Below, piece after piece: positions 9,418 through 17,209 of a stretch of DNA of 64,000 nucleotides. Under the pieces are notes generated by a model. It was not told the DNA's origin, did no database searches, and saw only the letters and a program-made list of their open reading frames with translations. The first letter of the stretch is position 1. Each line of letters begins with the position of its first letter. Source of the stretch: a bacterium (GTDB lineage Bacteria > Bacillota > Clostridia > Lachnospirales > Lachnospiraceae); NCBI GenBank assembly GCA_023663725.1, contig JAMPGX010000017.1:21189-85188 (forward strand), written 5' to 3'. Both the position numbers and the translations under genes were made by a program.

Positions 9418-10203
9418 ATGGGGACGTATTTGCTCATATCGGATGCTGCAAAAGAGGTAAAGGTGGAGAGTCATGTGCTGCGGTACTGGGAGGAGGAGTT
9501 GCGTCTGCCAATTAAGCGCAATGAGCTGGGACATCGGTACTACACGCAGGAGGATGTGGAGCGGTTCAGGCAGATTAAGGCGATGAAAGAAAGGGGATTG
9601 CAGTTGAAAGCGATTAAAATGATTTTGAAGGATGGAAGACTGGATGTTCTGCCTCAGGAAGATTTTATGGAGAGAGCCAGCGGAGAAAATTCTGTTGAGC
9701 GGGAAAAGGCGCTGGCTGCGGCGCAGGATACATGCGCGCAAGGTTCTTTGCCTATAGATGTGGTTGCGGTGAGAGATGCGGAGGCAGATAATAAAGAAAG
9801 CGGCTACAGGGAAGATACGGACAAACAGTTTCATGAGCCGATGGAGCGGAGAACGGCGGACATGCAGGCTGAAAGCCGCGAGGAGAAAGCCCGCCGCCTG
9901 CAATGGCTTCTGCAACAGCTTTTTCGGGAGACTCTCAGGGAAAACAACGAGGAGTTATGCCGCAATATCAAGGAAAGTATTATCAAAGAACTGGACTATC
10001 AATTTCGCAACCAGGAGGAGCGAGAGGAGGAGCGGGATCGCCTGGCGCAGCAGCGCAGTGAAGAGTATTATCAAAAAATGGACGAGCTGTTGCGCAAAAA
10101 GAGCCGCAGGAGGGCGGAGAAACCACAGAAAAAATCGGATAAAACCCCACCGTTATCGGCCCCTAAAGCTGAGAACAAGAAAAAAAGGCATTTCGTTTTT
10201 TGA
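9418..10203 (+). CDS. MerR-like helix-turn-helix protein with long charged tail
   Basis: A 261-residue protein. Residues 1-75 form a MerR-type winged helix: LLISDAAKEVKVESHVLRYWEEEL, then HRYYTQEDVERFRQIKAMKERGLQLKAIK. The remainder has no effector domain I recognise: a low-complexity region (about 85-145), then a strongly charged helical stretch rich in Glu, Arg and Gln (about 150-230) likely to form a coiled coil, and a Lys-rich end. Proteins of this build are common in Clostridia; some related ones act in chromosome or spore biology, but the target here is unknown. Its stop codon lies inside the terminator hairpin. Confidence 0.75.
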   Translation: MGTYLLISDAAKEVKVESHVLRYWEEELRLPIKRNELGHRYYTQEDVERFRQIKAMKERGLQLKAIKMILKDGRLDVLPQEDFMERASGENSVEREKALAAAQDTCAQGSLPIDVVAVRDAEADNKESGYREDTDKQFHEPMERRTADMQAESREEKARRLQWLLQQLFRETLRENNEELCRNIKESIIKELDYQFRNQEEREEERDRLAQQRSEEYYQKMDELLRKKSRRRAEKPQKKSDKTPPLSAPKAENKKKRHFVF

Positions 10204-10214
10204 AATGCCTTTCA
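10182..10214. terminator. Bidirectional terminator between the MerR-like gene and ferredoxin
   Basis: AGGCATTTC (10186-10194) pairs with GAAATGCCT (10202-10210). A run of A before it and T after it allow use on both strands. The TGA stop of the plus-strand gene (10201-10203) is at the base of the loop, so the hairpin is partly coding. Confidence 0.8.
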
Positions 10215-10245
10215 CTCTCACAAAGTGTATCTAACGGATATTGGA

Positions 10246-10416
10246 TTACTCCTCGCTGATCGTGCCAACAGGACACTGACCAGCACATGACCCACAGGAG
10301 ATGCAGGTATCGGGATCGATCACTGCAACACCGCTATCCATGCTGATTGCGCCTACAGGACATGCACCGGCACAAGCACCGCAGCCTACACAAGCGTCAC
10401 CTACTACAAATGCCAT
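10246..10416 (-). CDS. 2[4Fe-4S] ferredoxin
   Basis: A 56-residue clostridial-type ferredoxin. The first cluster motif is CVGCGACAGACP (Cys 9, 12, 15, 19) and the second is CISCGSCAGQCP (Cys 38, 41, 44, 48), the pseudo-twofold pattern of low-potential electron carriers. The start ATG at 10416 has GGGAGG upstream. It has its own promoter at 10463-10491. It lies next to pflA, whose radical SAM chemistry needs a low-potential donor; a direct link is inference. Confidence 0.95.
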   Translation of the reverse strand: MAFVVGDACVGCGACAGACPVGAISMDSGVAVIDPDTCISCGSCAGQCPVGTISEE

Positions 10417-10462
10417 AGTCTTATCCTCCCTAAGATTAGAATTTGTTTTTTATACCTCTCTT

Positions 10463-10491
10463 ATTGTAATATAGAATGCGGCTGAATACAA
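10463..10491 (-). promoter_or_regulatory. Sigma-A promoter of the ferredoxin gene
   Basis: Minus strand TTGTAT, 17 bp, TACAAT. It begins immediately after the pflA stop codon, separating ferredoxin transcription from pflA. Confidence 0.55.
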
Positions 10492-10494
10492 GTA

Positions 10495-11250
10495 CTATTT
10501 TTTGTCGGCGCGCCGTTTTTTGATGCCTTCCAGAATCACTTGTTTCTTCTCCACGACCTTGTCCTTGTCCATGGCAGGGACGCCGGCCAGCTTGTAAGGA
10601 AGGCCCAGCTTTTTGTATTTGGCTTCTCCCATTGTGTGATAGGGAAGCACATCCAATGCTTTCAGGTTGTCAAACTGTCCGATGAAGTACCCCAGATCAA
10701 ACAGGTACTTGTCGTCATCAGTAATGCCCGGAACCACCACATGACGAATCCACATATCTACATGCTTCTCATTCAGGTACGCGGCGAATTCCAGAATATG
10801 CTGGTTGGGCTGAGAGGTGAGCTCCTTGTGTTTGTCGGGATCGATGTGTTTGATGTCCAGCATCACCAGATCTGTCAGGGTCATCAGCCGGTCCAGCTTT
10901 TCGAGCCAGGCGGTGTTGGAGGGATTAAAGGCAATGCCAGAGCTGTCGATACAGGTGTGTATATTTTTTTCTTTTGCAAGGGTAAACAGGTCGATCAGGA
11001 AGTCCACTTGCATCAGGGGTTCCCCGCCAGTGACGGTCAGGCCGCCGCCATTTTGATAAAAGGCGCTGTTTCTCTCATATTGCTCAATGATATAGGAGGG
11101 CTCCATCATGGTGCCGCCGTTCATCTCCCAAGTATCCGGATTGTGGCAGTAGGCGCAGCGCATGGGACATCCCTGCACAAACACGACGAAACGCGTGCCG
11201 GGGCCGTCTACTGTGCCAAAGCTCTCCAGTGAATGAATTCTTCCTTGCAT
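10495..11250 (-). CDS. pflA: Pyruvate formate-lyase activating enzyme
   Basis: A 251-residue radical SAM enzyme that uses S-adenosylmethionine and a [4Fe-4S] cluster to place the radical on the glycine of pyruvate formate-lyase. The cluster motif is CPMRCAYC (Cys 28, 32, 35), then HNPDTWEMNGG; GGLTVTGGEPLMQ is the SAM-contacting GGE motif. Length and N-terminus (GRIHSLESFGTVDGPGTRFVVF) are typical of PflA. GAAAGGAG precedes the ATG. Its substrates are the split Pfl proteins encoded 1.1-3.8 kb downstream in window coordinates. Confidence 0.96.
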   Translation of the reverse strand: MQGRIHSLESFGTVDGPGTRFVVFVQGCPMRCAYCHNPDTWEMNGGTMMEPSYIIEQYERNSAFYQNGGGLTVTGGEPLMQVDFLIDLFTLAKEKNIHTCIDSSGIAFNPSNTAWLEKLDRLMTLTDLVMLDIKHIDPDKHKELTSQPNQHILEFAAYLNEKHVDMWIRHVVVPGITDDDKYLFDLGYFIGQFDNLKALDVLPYHTMGEAKYKKLGLPYKLAGVPAMDKDKVVEKKQVILEGIKKRRADKK

Positions 11251-11282
11251 AACAAATGCATCTCCTTTCGTGGAACTTGATA

Positions 11283-11500
11283 TTTTAGGCGCTTGCGAAA
11301 ACCAGTTGCTTTGCGAGTATCATTGTGCATATTGGATATTCCAACGCAAGCACGCTCTCGCTCCGTTCTCACCGTAGCGGTACTAAGCTCGTGGTGTTAC
11401 GGTTGCAAACCGTAACACGAGGCATTGCTTATGGAATATCCAATATGCACAATTCGGTACTGGCAAAAGGACTGTTTCACAATTGTCCAAGCTTGCAATA
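11283..11500. repeat. Dispersed palindromic intergenic element, copy A
   Basis: The core is a perfect 22-bp inverted repeat: ATTGTGCATATTGGATATTC plus CA at 11322-11343 and its complement at 11432-11453. Outside the core both arms carry related sequence (TTGCGAGTATC left; complement of CGGTACTGGCAA right). The 88-bp centre contains another hairpin, GTGTTACGG-TTGCAAA-CCGTAACAC. Related copies occur at 46985-47180 and at the window end. I see no coding sequence in it. Confidence 0.75.
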
Positions 11501-11616
11501 ATATTGGCTCTTGTAAATATTTGTATGCTTTGATTAAGGTCATTATAGCAGAATCCAGGGTAATTGAAAAGATGGAATTGTGCAGGGATTAGTATATCCA
11601 AATTTAGAAAAGAGAC

Positions 11617-11644
11617 TTGATATTTTATGGGGGAGTGCTATAAT
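11617..11644 (+). promoter_or_regulatory. Sigma-A promoter of the DUF1266 gene
   Basis: TTGATA, 16 bp, TATAAT, 48 bp upstream of the start codon. Confidence 0.6.
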
Positions 11645-11692
11645 TTTTATTGGTATAAAAGAAAATAAGAAGTATAAGGAGAGAGGAAGAAC

Positions 11693-12253
11693 ATGGGATT
11701 ATTTGATTTATTCAAGGGCTCTAAAAGTGATCCGGCTGAGTCGATACCCCAGAATGACGCGGAGCGGTGGGCTGTGGCGGCGTATGCTCTGTGGTCGGAG
11801 TATTGTGGAGGGAGCTGCAAGTATTTTGGCGGCTATGAGAAGAATCGTTCTAATGCGAGCATGGCCAGGGGCGTGCTGAACCGTGATTGGGCGGTGACGA
11901 ACAGGCAGGGGGTAATTGAGACGGTTGATTACCTGATCGCTGAGAAAAATAATACAGGGGATGAGGCGGCAAAGGCTGCCTTCAACTATGGCTGTGCTGC
12001 CAATATTGCCGCGAGAGGATATCTGGGAGGGCATCTGACCAAAGAGGAGATGATGGCGGAGACAGCCAAGGTAGCTCGAGTGATCCAGAACCAGTATCAT
12101 TCCTGGGAGGAGTATGCGAAAGCCTACATTCAAGGGGTTGGCATGGAGGGTGGAATCGCGGACAAGGTGTCTGAGTTCGAGGCGATATATCAAAGAATCT
12201 CCGCTATGCCTGGCGGACCGTATACAGTGGCGTGGGAGACTGCCATTGGCTGA
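11693..12253 (+). CDS. DUF1266-like protein
   Basis: A 186-residue protein starting MGLFDLF, with AAGGAGAGAGG upstream. The central part matches the DUF1266 pattern as I know it: a W-x(5)-R-x-G-V-x-E-T-V-D-Y-L segment (about 67-82), an R-containing helix (about 106-112) and YHSWEEYAKAYIQGV (about 143-157). No catalytic residues or membrane segments are evident. The function of the family is unknown. It stands alone with its own promoter and a strong terminator. Confidence 0.65.
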   Translation: MGLFDLFKGSKSDPAESIPQNDAERWAVAAYALWSEYCGGSCKYFGGYEKNRSNASMARGVLNRDWAVTNRQGVIETVDYLIAEKNNTGDEAAKAAFNYGCAANIAARGYLGGHLTKEEMMAETAKVARVIQNQYHSWEEYAKAYIQGVGMEGGIADKVSEFEAIYQRISAMPGGPYTVAWETAIG

Positions 12254-12270
12254 ATGAGATGAGAACATAA

Positions 12271-12303
12271 AAGGGGCGCCCTGTGACGGGGCGCCCCTTT
12301 GTT
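12271..12303. terminator. Terminator after the DUF1266 gene, convergent with the pfl operon
   Basis: AAGGGGCGCC (12271-12280) pairs with GGCGCCCCTT (12290-12299), a very stable stem, followed by TTTGTTT. It may also stop the minus-strand pfl transcript. Confidence 0.85.
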
Positions 12304-12358
12304 TGGCAGACAGCAGTTCATAAAAAGCTGTCTGCCATGAATGATACATGGGCGCTAA

Positions 12359-12601
12359 TCAGATCGCCTCATGGAAGGTACGGGAGATAACATCAGCCTG
12401 CTGCTCCGGAGTCAGCTTGATGAAGTTGACTGCATATCCAGAAACGCGGATTGTGAGCTGCGGATAATTCTCGGGATGAGCCTGAGCATCCAGCAGGGTA
12501 TCTCTGTTCAATACGTTTACATTCAGGTGATGGCCGCCCTTAGTAGCATAACCATCCAATAAATTTACCAGGTTGTCAACCTGTGCTGCACTTGCTGCCA
12601 T
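12359..12601 (-). CDS. Free-standing glycyl radical domain of pyruvate formate-lyase (GrcA-like)
   Basis: An 80-residue protein equal to the C-terminal domain of pyruvate formate-lyase. It contains [18 protein letters not shown], then [15 protein letters not shown] with the radical-bearing Gly at residue 55, and the end [17 protein letters not shown]. coli GrcA (YfiD) is a longer protein able to replace a damaged Pfl C-terminus. Here, however, the main Pfl gene lacks this domain, so the small protein should be the essential radical subunit, not a spare. AGGAGG precedes the ATG. 679 plus 80 residues equals the usual full Pfl length of about 760. Confidence 0.9.
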   Translation of the reverse strand: MAASAAQVDNLVNLLDGYATKGGHHLNVNVLNRDTLLDAQAHPENYPQLTIRVSGYAVNFIKLTPEQQADVISRTFHEAI

Positions 12602-12615
12602 AGTTTTTTCCTCCT

Positions 12616-12647
12616 ATTCATAGTTCCGCTGCGGCTCAACCAGAGCC
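12616..12647. repeat. Direct repeat copy 1 in the pfl operon spacer
   Basis: ATTCATAGTTCCGCTGCGGC with the following TCAACCAGAGCC. A near-identical unit lies at 12721-12751. On the transcribed strand each unit holds the mini-hairpin GGCTC-TGGT-GAGCC. This copy ends just before the ribosome site of the 80-residue gene. Confidence 0.8.
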
Positions 12648-12720
12648 ATAAGGGGATCAATTTCCGGCTGCAAAAAGCACGCATCCGTAAATCGATCCGG
12701 CTCTGTAATGAGCCTAGCTG

Positions 12721-12751
12721 ATTCATAGTTCCGCTGCGGCTCACCAGAGCC
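12721..12751. repeat. Direct repeat copy 2 in the pfl operon spacer
   Basis: Same unit as 12616-12647 apart from one missing base. It begins 12 bp after the stop of the 66-residue gene on the transcribed strand. A third, weaker GGCTC-TGTAAT-GAGCC hairpin lies between the two copies (about 12699-12714). Confidence 0.8.
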
Positions 12752-12762
12752 GCAACAATTGT

Positions 12763-12963
12763 TTACTGGAAATCGTCCAGTCCCTGTTGCAGAGTGGGTA
12801 CGCTGCAGGCCAGAGGGGTGCGGGAGCAATCCGAGCAGCCCATGGTCTGAACGGTTTTGTTGCCCTCGATATCGTCACGGTCTACATTGATATGTCCCGT
12901 GCCGTTTGCAATGCCCTGATCGAGCATCTTTACGAGGTCGTCAATCATCTTGTTCTCGTCCAT
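12763..12963 (-). CDS. Small Cys-rich protein resembling half of a glycyl radical domain
   Basis: A 66-residue protein with an excellent ribosome site (AAGGAGG) 36 nt after the Pfl stop codon. The N-terminal half (MIDDLVKMLDQGIANGTGHINVDRD) aligns by eye with the start of the 80-residue glycyl radical protein ([20 protein letters not shown]): shared L-V-x-x-L-D, G-x-x-H-x-N-V. Where the RVSGYA loop should be there is instead MGCSDCSRTPLACS with Cys 43, 46 and 53. It cannot carry a glycyl radical. I do not recognise a named family; a regulator, a docking competitor or a metal/thiol protein are all possible. Confidence 0.7.
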   Translation of the reverse strand: MDENKMIDDLVKMLDQGIANGTGHINVDRDDIEGNKTVQTMGCSDCSRTPLACSVPTLQQGLDDFQ

Positions 12964-12999
12964 ATATACCTCCTTCTCGGCTTCGCCCCAGTGTAAATC

Positions 13000-15039
13000 T
13001 TACTTGCTCAGATCCAGCTCGATATCTCCGCTGAACACCTGATCCTCCTTGCCCAGAGCGCCGGGAATGATGGTAAAGGTATTGGAGATACCGTCCTGCG
13101 CGTCATTGAAGGGCAGCTTGGATACGGAAGACAGAGATGCCACTGCGCCATGGGTGTCACGGCCGTGCATCGGGTTAGCGCCAGGAGCGAAAGGCTGACC
13201 CTTTCTACGTCCGTCAGGCGTGTTACCGGTTGCCTTACCGTAGGTTACATTGGATGTAATGGTCAGGATGGAAGTGGTCGGGAATCCATCTCTGTAGGTA
13301 TGATGTCTTCTGATCGCGGTCATGAACTTGTGGACAACGTCCTGTGCGATGCTGTCAACGCGGTCGTCATCATTACCATACTTCGGGAAGTCTCCGGTGG
13401 TCTTGAAGTCAACGATGATACCGTCCTCATCACGAACCACTTCAACCTTTGCATACTTGATAGCGGACAGGGAGTCTGCCACGATGGACAGGCCGGCAAC
13501 GCCGGTTGCGAAGTATCTTCTCACATCTCTATCATGCAGAGCCATCTCAGCTCTCTCATAGCAGTATTTGTCATGCATGTAGTGGATGATGTTCAGGGTG
13601 TTTACATAGACATCCGCCTGCCACTCCAGCATGTCGATGAACTTGCTGTACACATCGTCGTAGTCCAGAACATCGCCGACAACGGGACGATACTTGGGGC
13701 CAACCTGTTTCTTGGTAACCTCATCCACACCGCCGTTCAGAGCGTACAACAGACATTTTGCGACATTGGCGCGAGCGCCGAAGAACTGCATCTCCTTACC
13801 GATTCTCATGGAAGATACGCAGCAGGCAATGCCGTAGTCATCTCCGTGTGTCACTCTCATCAGGTCATCATTCTCATACTGGATGGAAGAGGTGTTGATG
13901 GAGGTCTTCGCACAGAAGCGCTTAAAGCCTTCGGGCAGTCTGGTGGACCACAGCACGGTCAGGTTGGGCTCAGGTGAAGCGCCCAGATTGTACAGGGTCT
14001 GCAGATATCTGAAGCTCATTCTGGTAACCATGTGACGTCCGTCAACGCCCACACCGGCCAGAGACTCGGTTACCCATACAGGGTCGCCGGCGAAGATCTG
14101 GTTGTACTCAGGCGTACGGGCAAATTTGATCAGACGCAGCTTCATGATGAAGTGATCTACGAACTCCTGAATCTGCTCCTCGGTAAACACGCCGTTCTTC
14201 AGGTCTCTCTCTGCGTAGCAGTCGATAAAGGTGGAGGTACGTCCCAGGGACATAGCGGCGCCGTTCTGCTCCTTGACGGCGCACAGATAACCAAAGTAAG
14301 TCCACTGGATAGCTTCCTTCACATTGGCGGCGGGCTTGGAGATATCGCAACCATAGGAGGCAGCCATCTCTTTCATCAGCTTCAGGGCCACGATCTGCTC
14401 GGAGATCTCCTCGCGCAGACGGATTACGTCGTCGGTCATCACGCGTCCGGTGGAATCCTTCTGATCCTGCTTATCCTCGATCAGTCTGTCGATACCGTAC
14501 AGGGCAACTCTCCTGTAGTCGCCGATGATACGGCCACGGCCGTATGCGTCCGGCAGACCGGTAATAATATGGGAAGAACGGCAGGCTCTCATCTCCTGAT
14601 TGTATGCATCGAAGCATCCGGCATTGTGTGTCTTTCTGTGTGTGGAGAAGAACTCGCTGATCTCGGGATCAACCTCGTAGCCATTGTCGGCGCAGGCCTT
14701 CTCCGCCATACGGATGCCGCCGTAGGGCTGCAGGGATCTCTTGAAAGGCTTATCGGTCTGGAAGCCTACGATAGTCTCCTTGCTCTTGTCCAGATAGCCG
14801 GGGCCGTGGGAGGTGATGGTGGAGACAACCTTGGTGTCCATATCCAGAACGCCGCCTGCCTCTCTCTCCTGCTTCTGCAGATCCAGTACCTGTGCCCACA
14901 GATCCTTTGTGTTTTGCGTAGGGCCGGCCAGGAAAGCGTCATCCCCGTCATAGGGATGATAGTTCTTCTGGATGAAATCACGGACATTGATTTCTTTTTC
15001 CCATTTGCCGCCTACAAACTCGTTCCATTCAGGTCTCAT
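13000..15039 (-). CDS. pflB: Pyruvate formate-lyase core subunit lacking the glycyl radical domain
   Basis: A 679-residue protein covering the Pfl barrel: pyruvate plus CoA to acetyl-CoA plus formate. The active-site pair Cys406-Cys407 is in [12 protein letters not shown]. The N-terminus ([19 protein letters not shown]) and the region up to [19 protein letters not shown] match full-length Pfl. The protein then ends at DIELDLSK with a TAA, exactly where the C-terminal glycyl-radical domain would begin; the RVSGYA motif is absent. That domain is encoded separately at 12359-12601. GGAGG precedes the ATG. Transcribed from a consensus promoter at 15107-15135. Confidence 0.93.
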   Translation of the reverse strand: MRPEWNEFVGGKWEKEINVRDFIQKNYHPYDGDDAFLAGPTQNTKDLWAQVLDLQKQEREAGGVLDMDTKVVSTITSHGPGYLDKSKETIVGFQTDKPFKRSLQPYGGIRMAEKACADNGYEVDPEISEFFSTHRKTHNAGCFDAYNQEMRACRSSHIITGLPDAYGRGRIIGDYRRVALYGIDRLIEDKQDQKDSTGRVMTDDVIRLREEISEQIVALKLMKEMAASYGCDISKPAANVKEAIQWTYFGYLCAVKEQNGAAMSLGRTSTFIDCYAERDLKNGVFTEEQIQEFVDHFIMKLRLIKFARTPEYNQIFAGDPVWVTESLAGVGVDGRHMVTRMSFRYLQTLYNLGASPEPNLTVLWSTRLPEGFKRFCAKTSINTSSIQYENDDLMRVTHGDDYGIACCVSSMRIGKEMQFFGARANVAKCLLYALNGGVDEVTKKQVGPKYRPVVGDVLDYDDVYSKFIDMLEWQADVYVNTLNIIHYMHDKYCYERAEMALHDRDVRRYFATGVAGLSIVADSLSAIKYAKVEVVRDEDGIIVDFKTTGDFPKYGNDDDRVDSIAQDVVHKFMTAIRRHHTYRDGFPTTSILTITSNVTYGKATGNTPDGRRKGQPFAPGANPMHGRDTHGAVASLSSVSKLPFNDAQDGISNTFTIIPGALGKEDQVFSGDIELDLSK

Positions 15040-15106
15040 TTGAAATAGCCTCCTATAAGATATTGAATTAGTGAATGTGGTTGGTAACTACTAATCCTAT
15101 GCCCTT

Positions 15107-15135
15107 ATTATAGGAGAAAGCTTCGGGATAGTCAA
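15107..15135 (-). promoter_or_regulatory. Strong sigma-A promoter of the pfl operon
   Basis: Minus strand TTGACT, 17 bp, TATAAT. A short inverted repeat TGTAC-(7)-GTACA lies just upstream of it (about 15146-15162), a candidate regulator site shared with the divergent DUF1858 gene. The leader before the pfl start is about 60 nt. Confidence 0.75.
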
Positions 15136-15226
15136 GGCTGGTAGTGTACTTTTTCCTGTACATAATTGCTATTTTGGGCTTGGTTTTTATTAAAATTTTA
15201 TAAAAACTGTCCATAAAAGGTTAGGC

Positions 15227-15255
15227 TTGCCAGAAGTGGGGAAAAGTACTATACT
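15227..15255 (+). promoter_or_regulatory. Sigma-A promoter of the DUF1858 gene
   Basis: TTGCCA, 17 bp, TATACT, 45 bp before the ATG. It is divergent from the pfl promoter. Confidence 0.7.
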
Positions 15256-15300
15256 GTAGAGAGAAGTTCAGACATTTTACGACAAGGAGGTATAAAGAAT

Positions 15301-15492
15301 ATGGAAGGAATTACGAAGGAGATGACCATCGGCGAGATTCTGCGCACTAATCCGGATGTGGCTCCGATTCTGATGGAGGCGGGAATGCACTGCCTGGGCT
15401 GTCCGTCCGCTCAGGGCGAAAGTCTGGAGGACGCCGCAATGGTGCACGGCATTGACATTGATGTGTTGATGAAAAATATTAGCGAAGCATAG
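15301..15492 (+). CDS. DUF1858 redox-disulfide domain protein
   Basis: A 63-residue single-domain protein. It begins [31 protein letters not shown], with the CLGC motif at residues 31-34 and a helical tail ([21 protein letters not shown]). The family (DUF1858, also described as the hybrid-cluster-protein-associated redox disulfide domain) is frequent in anaerobes and probably does thiol or metal redox chemistry. AAGGAGG precedes the ATG. It is divergent from the pfl operon, so shared oxygen or redox control is plausible but inferred. Confidence 0.9.
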   Translation: MEGITKEMTIGEILRTNPDVAPILMEAGMHCLGCPSAQGESLEDAAMVHGIDIDVLMKNISEA

Positions 15493-15557
15493 AGTAAACA
15501 GTACTTCCAACCGCTCGCAGCAAAGACGGCTTCGCGTAAGAAGTACTAAGCTTTACA

Positions 15558-15597
15558 CCAAAAAATGCCCGTGGAATAGTCCACAGGCATTTTTTAT
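15558..15597. terminator. Bidirectional terminator between DUF1858 and mecA
   Basis: AAAAATGCC-C-GTGGA pairs with TCCAC-A-GGCATTTTT (about 15560-15575 and 15580-15595) around an ATAG loop, with A- and T-runs on both sides. Confidence 0.9.
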
Positions 15598-15617
15598 ATG
15601 CGTCAGGATGCATGTGT

Positions 15618-16343
15618 TTAGATCTGGGACAATACCTGCAGGGCGTTGTCGGGGATCACAGTCTCACAGTGCTCCTCCAGATAGGCTGGGGTGGAAGGCT
15701 GTACCTTTAAAAATGAACCGTATTCCGATAAGGCATTACAGCATTTGTTAAAGTCGATCGCCTCCTTCTGCGGATGAGTAAGGAGCAGCAGGTAACAACC
15801 CTCTCGGGAATCCCTGTACAGGGAACTGGTTCCCGCAATGCTGCAGGAGATGGCGGAGGTCGCCGTCAGCAGCCTGTGCAGAGAAGGAAATCGCAGCATT
15901 CGCATCAGCAGAGGGCTCTTGGAATCCTCTGATATCTCCGCGTCTGGTACAAGGGGGGAAGCCTCACTTTCGCTGTCCTGAAGTCTGCGGAACAGATCCA
16001 GCACCTCATCGGCGGCCGAATCATCTTCCTCGGATTCATCCAAATCCTCATGTACGGATGGCGCAAAACGCGCAAAGCGCGTATCCAGTTCCTCGGGGTC
16101 CTCCACCTTGGTGATAATCAATACGATGCATTCCGCGTTCATGGGGATGGCTTCGATCATCAGGGGAATGTCCTCAGCCTCAAAGCCAAATTCAAAATTG
16201 GCCTGCTGCATCATGTCACGGAACAGATTTTTGGCTTTTTCCGTGCCATAAGCCAGTTCGCTGATCTTGAGTTCACGGCTGACCAGATCCTCTCTGGTCA
16301 GGGTGCAGCGAATCTGATTGTCGCTTACTTTCTCTATTTTCAT
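15618..16343 (-). CDS. mecA: Adaptor protein MecA
   Basis: A 241-residue ClpC adaptor that hands substrate proteins to the ClpCP protease. The N-terminal domain is MKIEKVSDNQIRCTLTREDLVSRELKISELAYGTEKAKNLFRDMMQQA. An acidic linker follows (about 105-145, DESEEDDSAADEV). The C-terminal ClpC-binding domain spans about 155-241. Length is normal for the family. GAAAGGAG precedes the ATG and a promoter lies at 16386-16414. In Bacillus MecA controls competence; the substrates in this organism are unknown. Confidence 0.9.
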   Translation of the reverse strand: MKIEKVSDNQIRCTLTREDLVSRELKISELAYGTEKAKNLFRDMMQQANFEFGFEAEDIPLMIEAIPMNAECIVLIITKVEDPEELDTRFARFAPSVHEDLDESEEDDSAADEVLDLFRRLQDSESEASPLVPDAEISEDSKSPLLMRMLRFPSLHRLLTATSAISCSIAGTSSLYRDSREGCYLLLLTHPQKEAIDFNKCCNALSEYGSFLKVQPSTPAYLEEHCETVIPDNALQVLSQI

Positions 16344-16385
16344 AGGATCGACTCCTTTCAGTCAAATACCACCTGATTCTTTAAC

Positions 16386-16414
16386 AGCATATACTTTCCC
16401 AGGTTTTTCGTCAA
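16386..16414 (-). promoter_or_regulatory. Sigma-A promoter of mecA
   Basis: Minus strand TTGACG, 17 bp, TATGCT, about 43 bp upstream of the mecA ATG. Confidence 0.6.
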
Positions 16415-16851
16415 TAGACAAGGGAGAGTTTTAAGAAAAAATTTAAATTTTCTCTTGCCAAAATCTGCCATATGGAATATAATGCAAATCAGAGATGCTT
16501 CCGATAATCCGTACAGGAAGGGAGGCAGGCGGTTAAAATATCTTTATTTATTCCGAAGATCCGGAACTTTTCGTTCCTCTCATCCTTTTTATTTTATAGT
16601 ATGAGTCAGACTGTTTTTCTGCTAAAGGTAACTGGGATGTCTTACAAGCGGTAATGCGTGCTTGATCGGTCTATATAATATATTTCCCACTTTTTATTTT
16701 TAAGTCACATTATAATTCAAAATCTACGTTTATATTTTTTGTATTGTACTGTCGGAGCTCTCTACGCCAACTATTCCCTGCGTTTTCCCAACAAATCTAT
16801 AGAATTGCTGACATAATATATCACATTTTTCCTTTTGGTTGTGCAGCGAAT
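16415..16851. other. Gene-free AT-rich intergenic stretch
   Basis: About 440 bp with no open frame supported by a ribosome site. It is AT-rich, with several T-runs and TATAAT-like strings (for example near 16673-16682 and 16811-16817) that could start transcription of the small gene at 16868. No repeat, tRNA or riboswitch was recognised. Confidence 0.5.
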
Positions 16852-16867
16852 TGGGAGGAGGGATAAC

Positions 16868-17089
16868 TTGAACGAAGAAGAAGTCCAAAGCGTCCGGGAG
16901 ATGATTCGGATGCAATTGCAGAAAGTGCAGGAGCGAGGTGTGTGCCTGTATGTGGATGACCAGCCTGCTTCACCGGATGAGGTGGCCTGCAAATGTGTGC
17001 AGGAACAGAATGTCTACATGCCCGATTATGTTCTGAACGATATGGGCATTCTTGAACAGGTGAGGTTTGACAGAATTGATCCGCAGTAA
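16868..17089 (+). CDS. Small hypothetical protein with a TTG start
   Basis: A 73-residue acidic protein. The start is set by GGGAGGAGG, which is 5 nt before TTG 16868; no ATG fits. It has a helical N-terminus (EEEVQSVREMIRMQLQKVQERG), then VCLYVDDQPASPDEVACKCVQEQ with a CKC pair, and ends FDRIDPQ. No signal peptide or membrane segment is seen. I do not recognise the family. The first reading-frame residues upstream of TTG are excluded because they overlap the ribosome site. Confidence 0.6.
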   Translation: MNEEEVQSVREMIRMQLQKVQERGVCLYVDDQPASPDEVACKCVQEQNVYMPDYVLNDMGILEQVRFDRIDPQ

Positions 17090-17111
17090 GCCGCGGACCA
17101 GTGCCTCTACA

Positions 17112-17191
17112 CCGGCAGAACAGATATCTGCGGCGGGGAATGCCTCTCTGACACAAGGGTAGTTTAAGAAATAACATTTGTGTTCTGCCGT
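17112..17191. repeat. Widely spaced inverted repeat before the GH18 gene
   Basis: CGGCAGAACA (17112-17121) recurs as its complement TGTTCTGCCG (about 17181-17190). The 59-bp spacing is too long for a normal terminator. It lies between the 73-residue gene and the extended -10 promoter of the next gene. Confidence 0.5.
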
Positions 17192-17209
17192 ATTTTGTCA
17201 AAATAGGTG

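Noticed and set aside
11283-11500. CRISPR array or insertion sequence
   Set aside because: There are no regularly spaced direct repeats and no transposase frame; the structure is a nested palindrome.
11383-11601. 72-residue frame inside palindromic copy A
   Set aside because: It is composed of the inverted repeat arms and has no ribosome site; the element is non-coding.
12614-12829. 71-residue minus-strand frame through the pfl spacer
   Set aside because: It is made largely of the two direct repeats (EPQRNYE twice) and overlaps the Cys-rich gene out of frame; no start signal.
13000-15039. That the pfl gene is broken by a frameshift or sequencing error
   Set aside because: The core ends cleanly with TAA, and each small gene has its own AGGAGG-type site, separate ATG and family-like sequence. 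The radical domain is intact and simply encoded apart, with an extra gene and 160-bp spacer between.
14032-15048. 338-residue open frame on the plus strand
   Set aside because: It is antisense to the well-supported pfl core gene.
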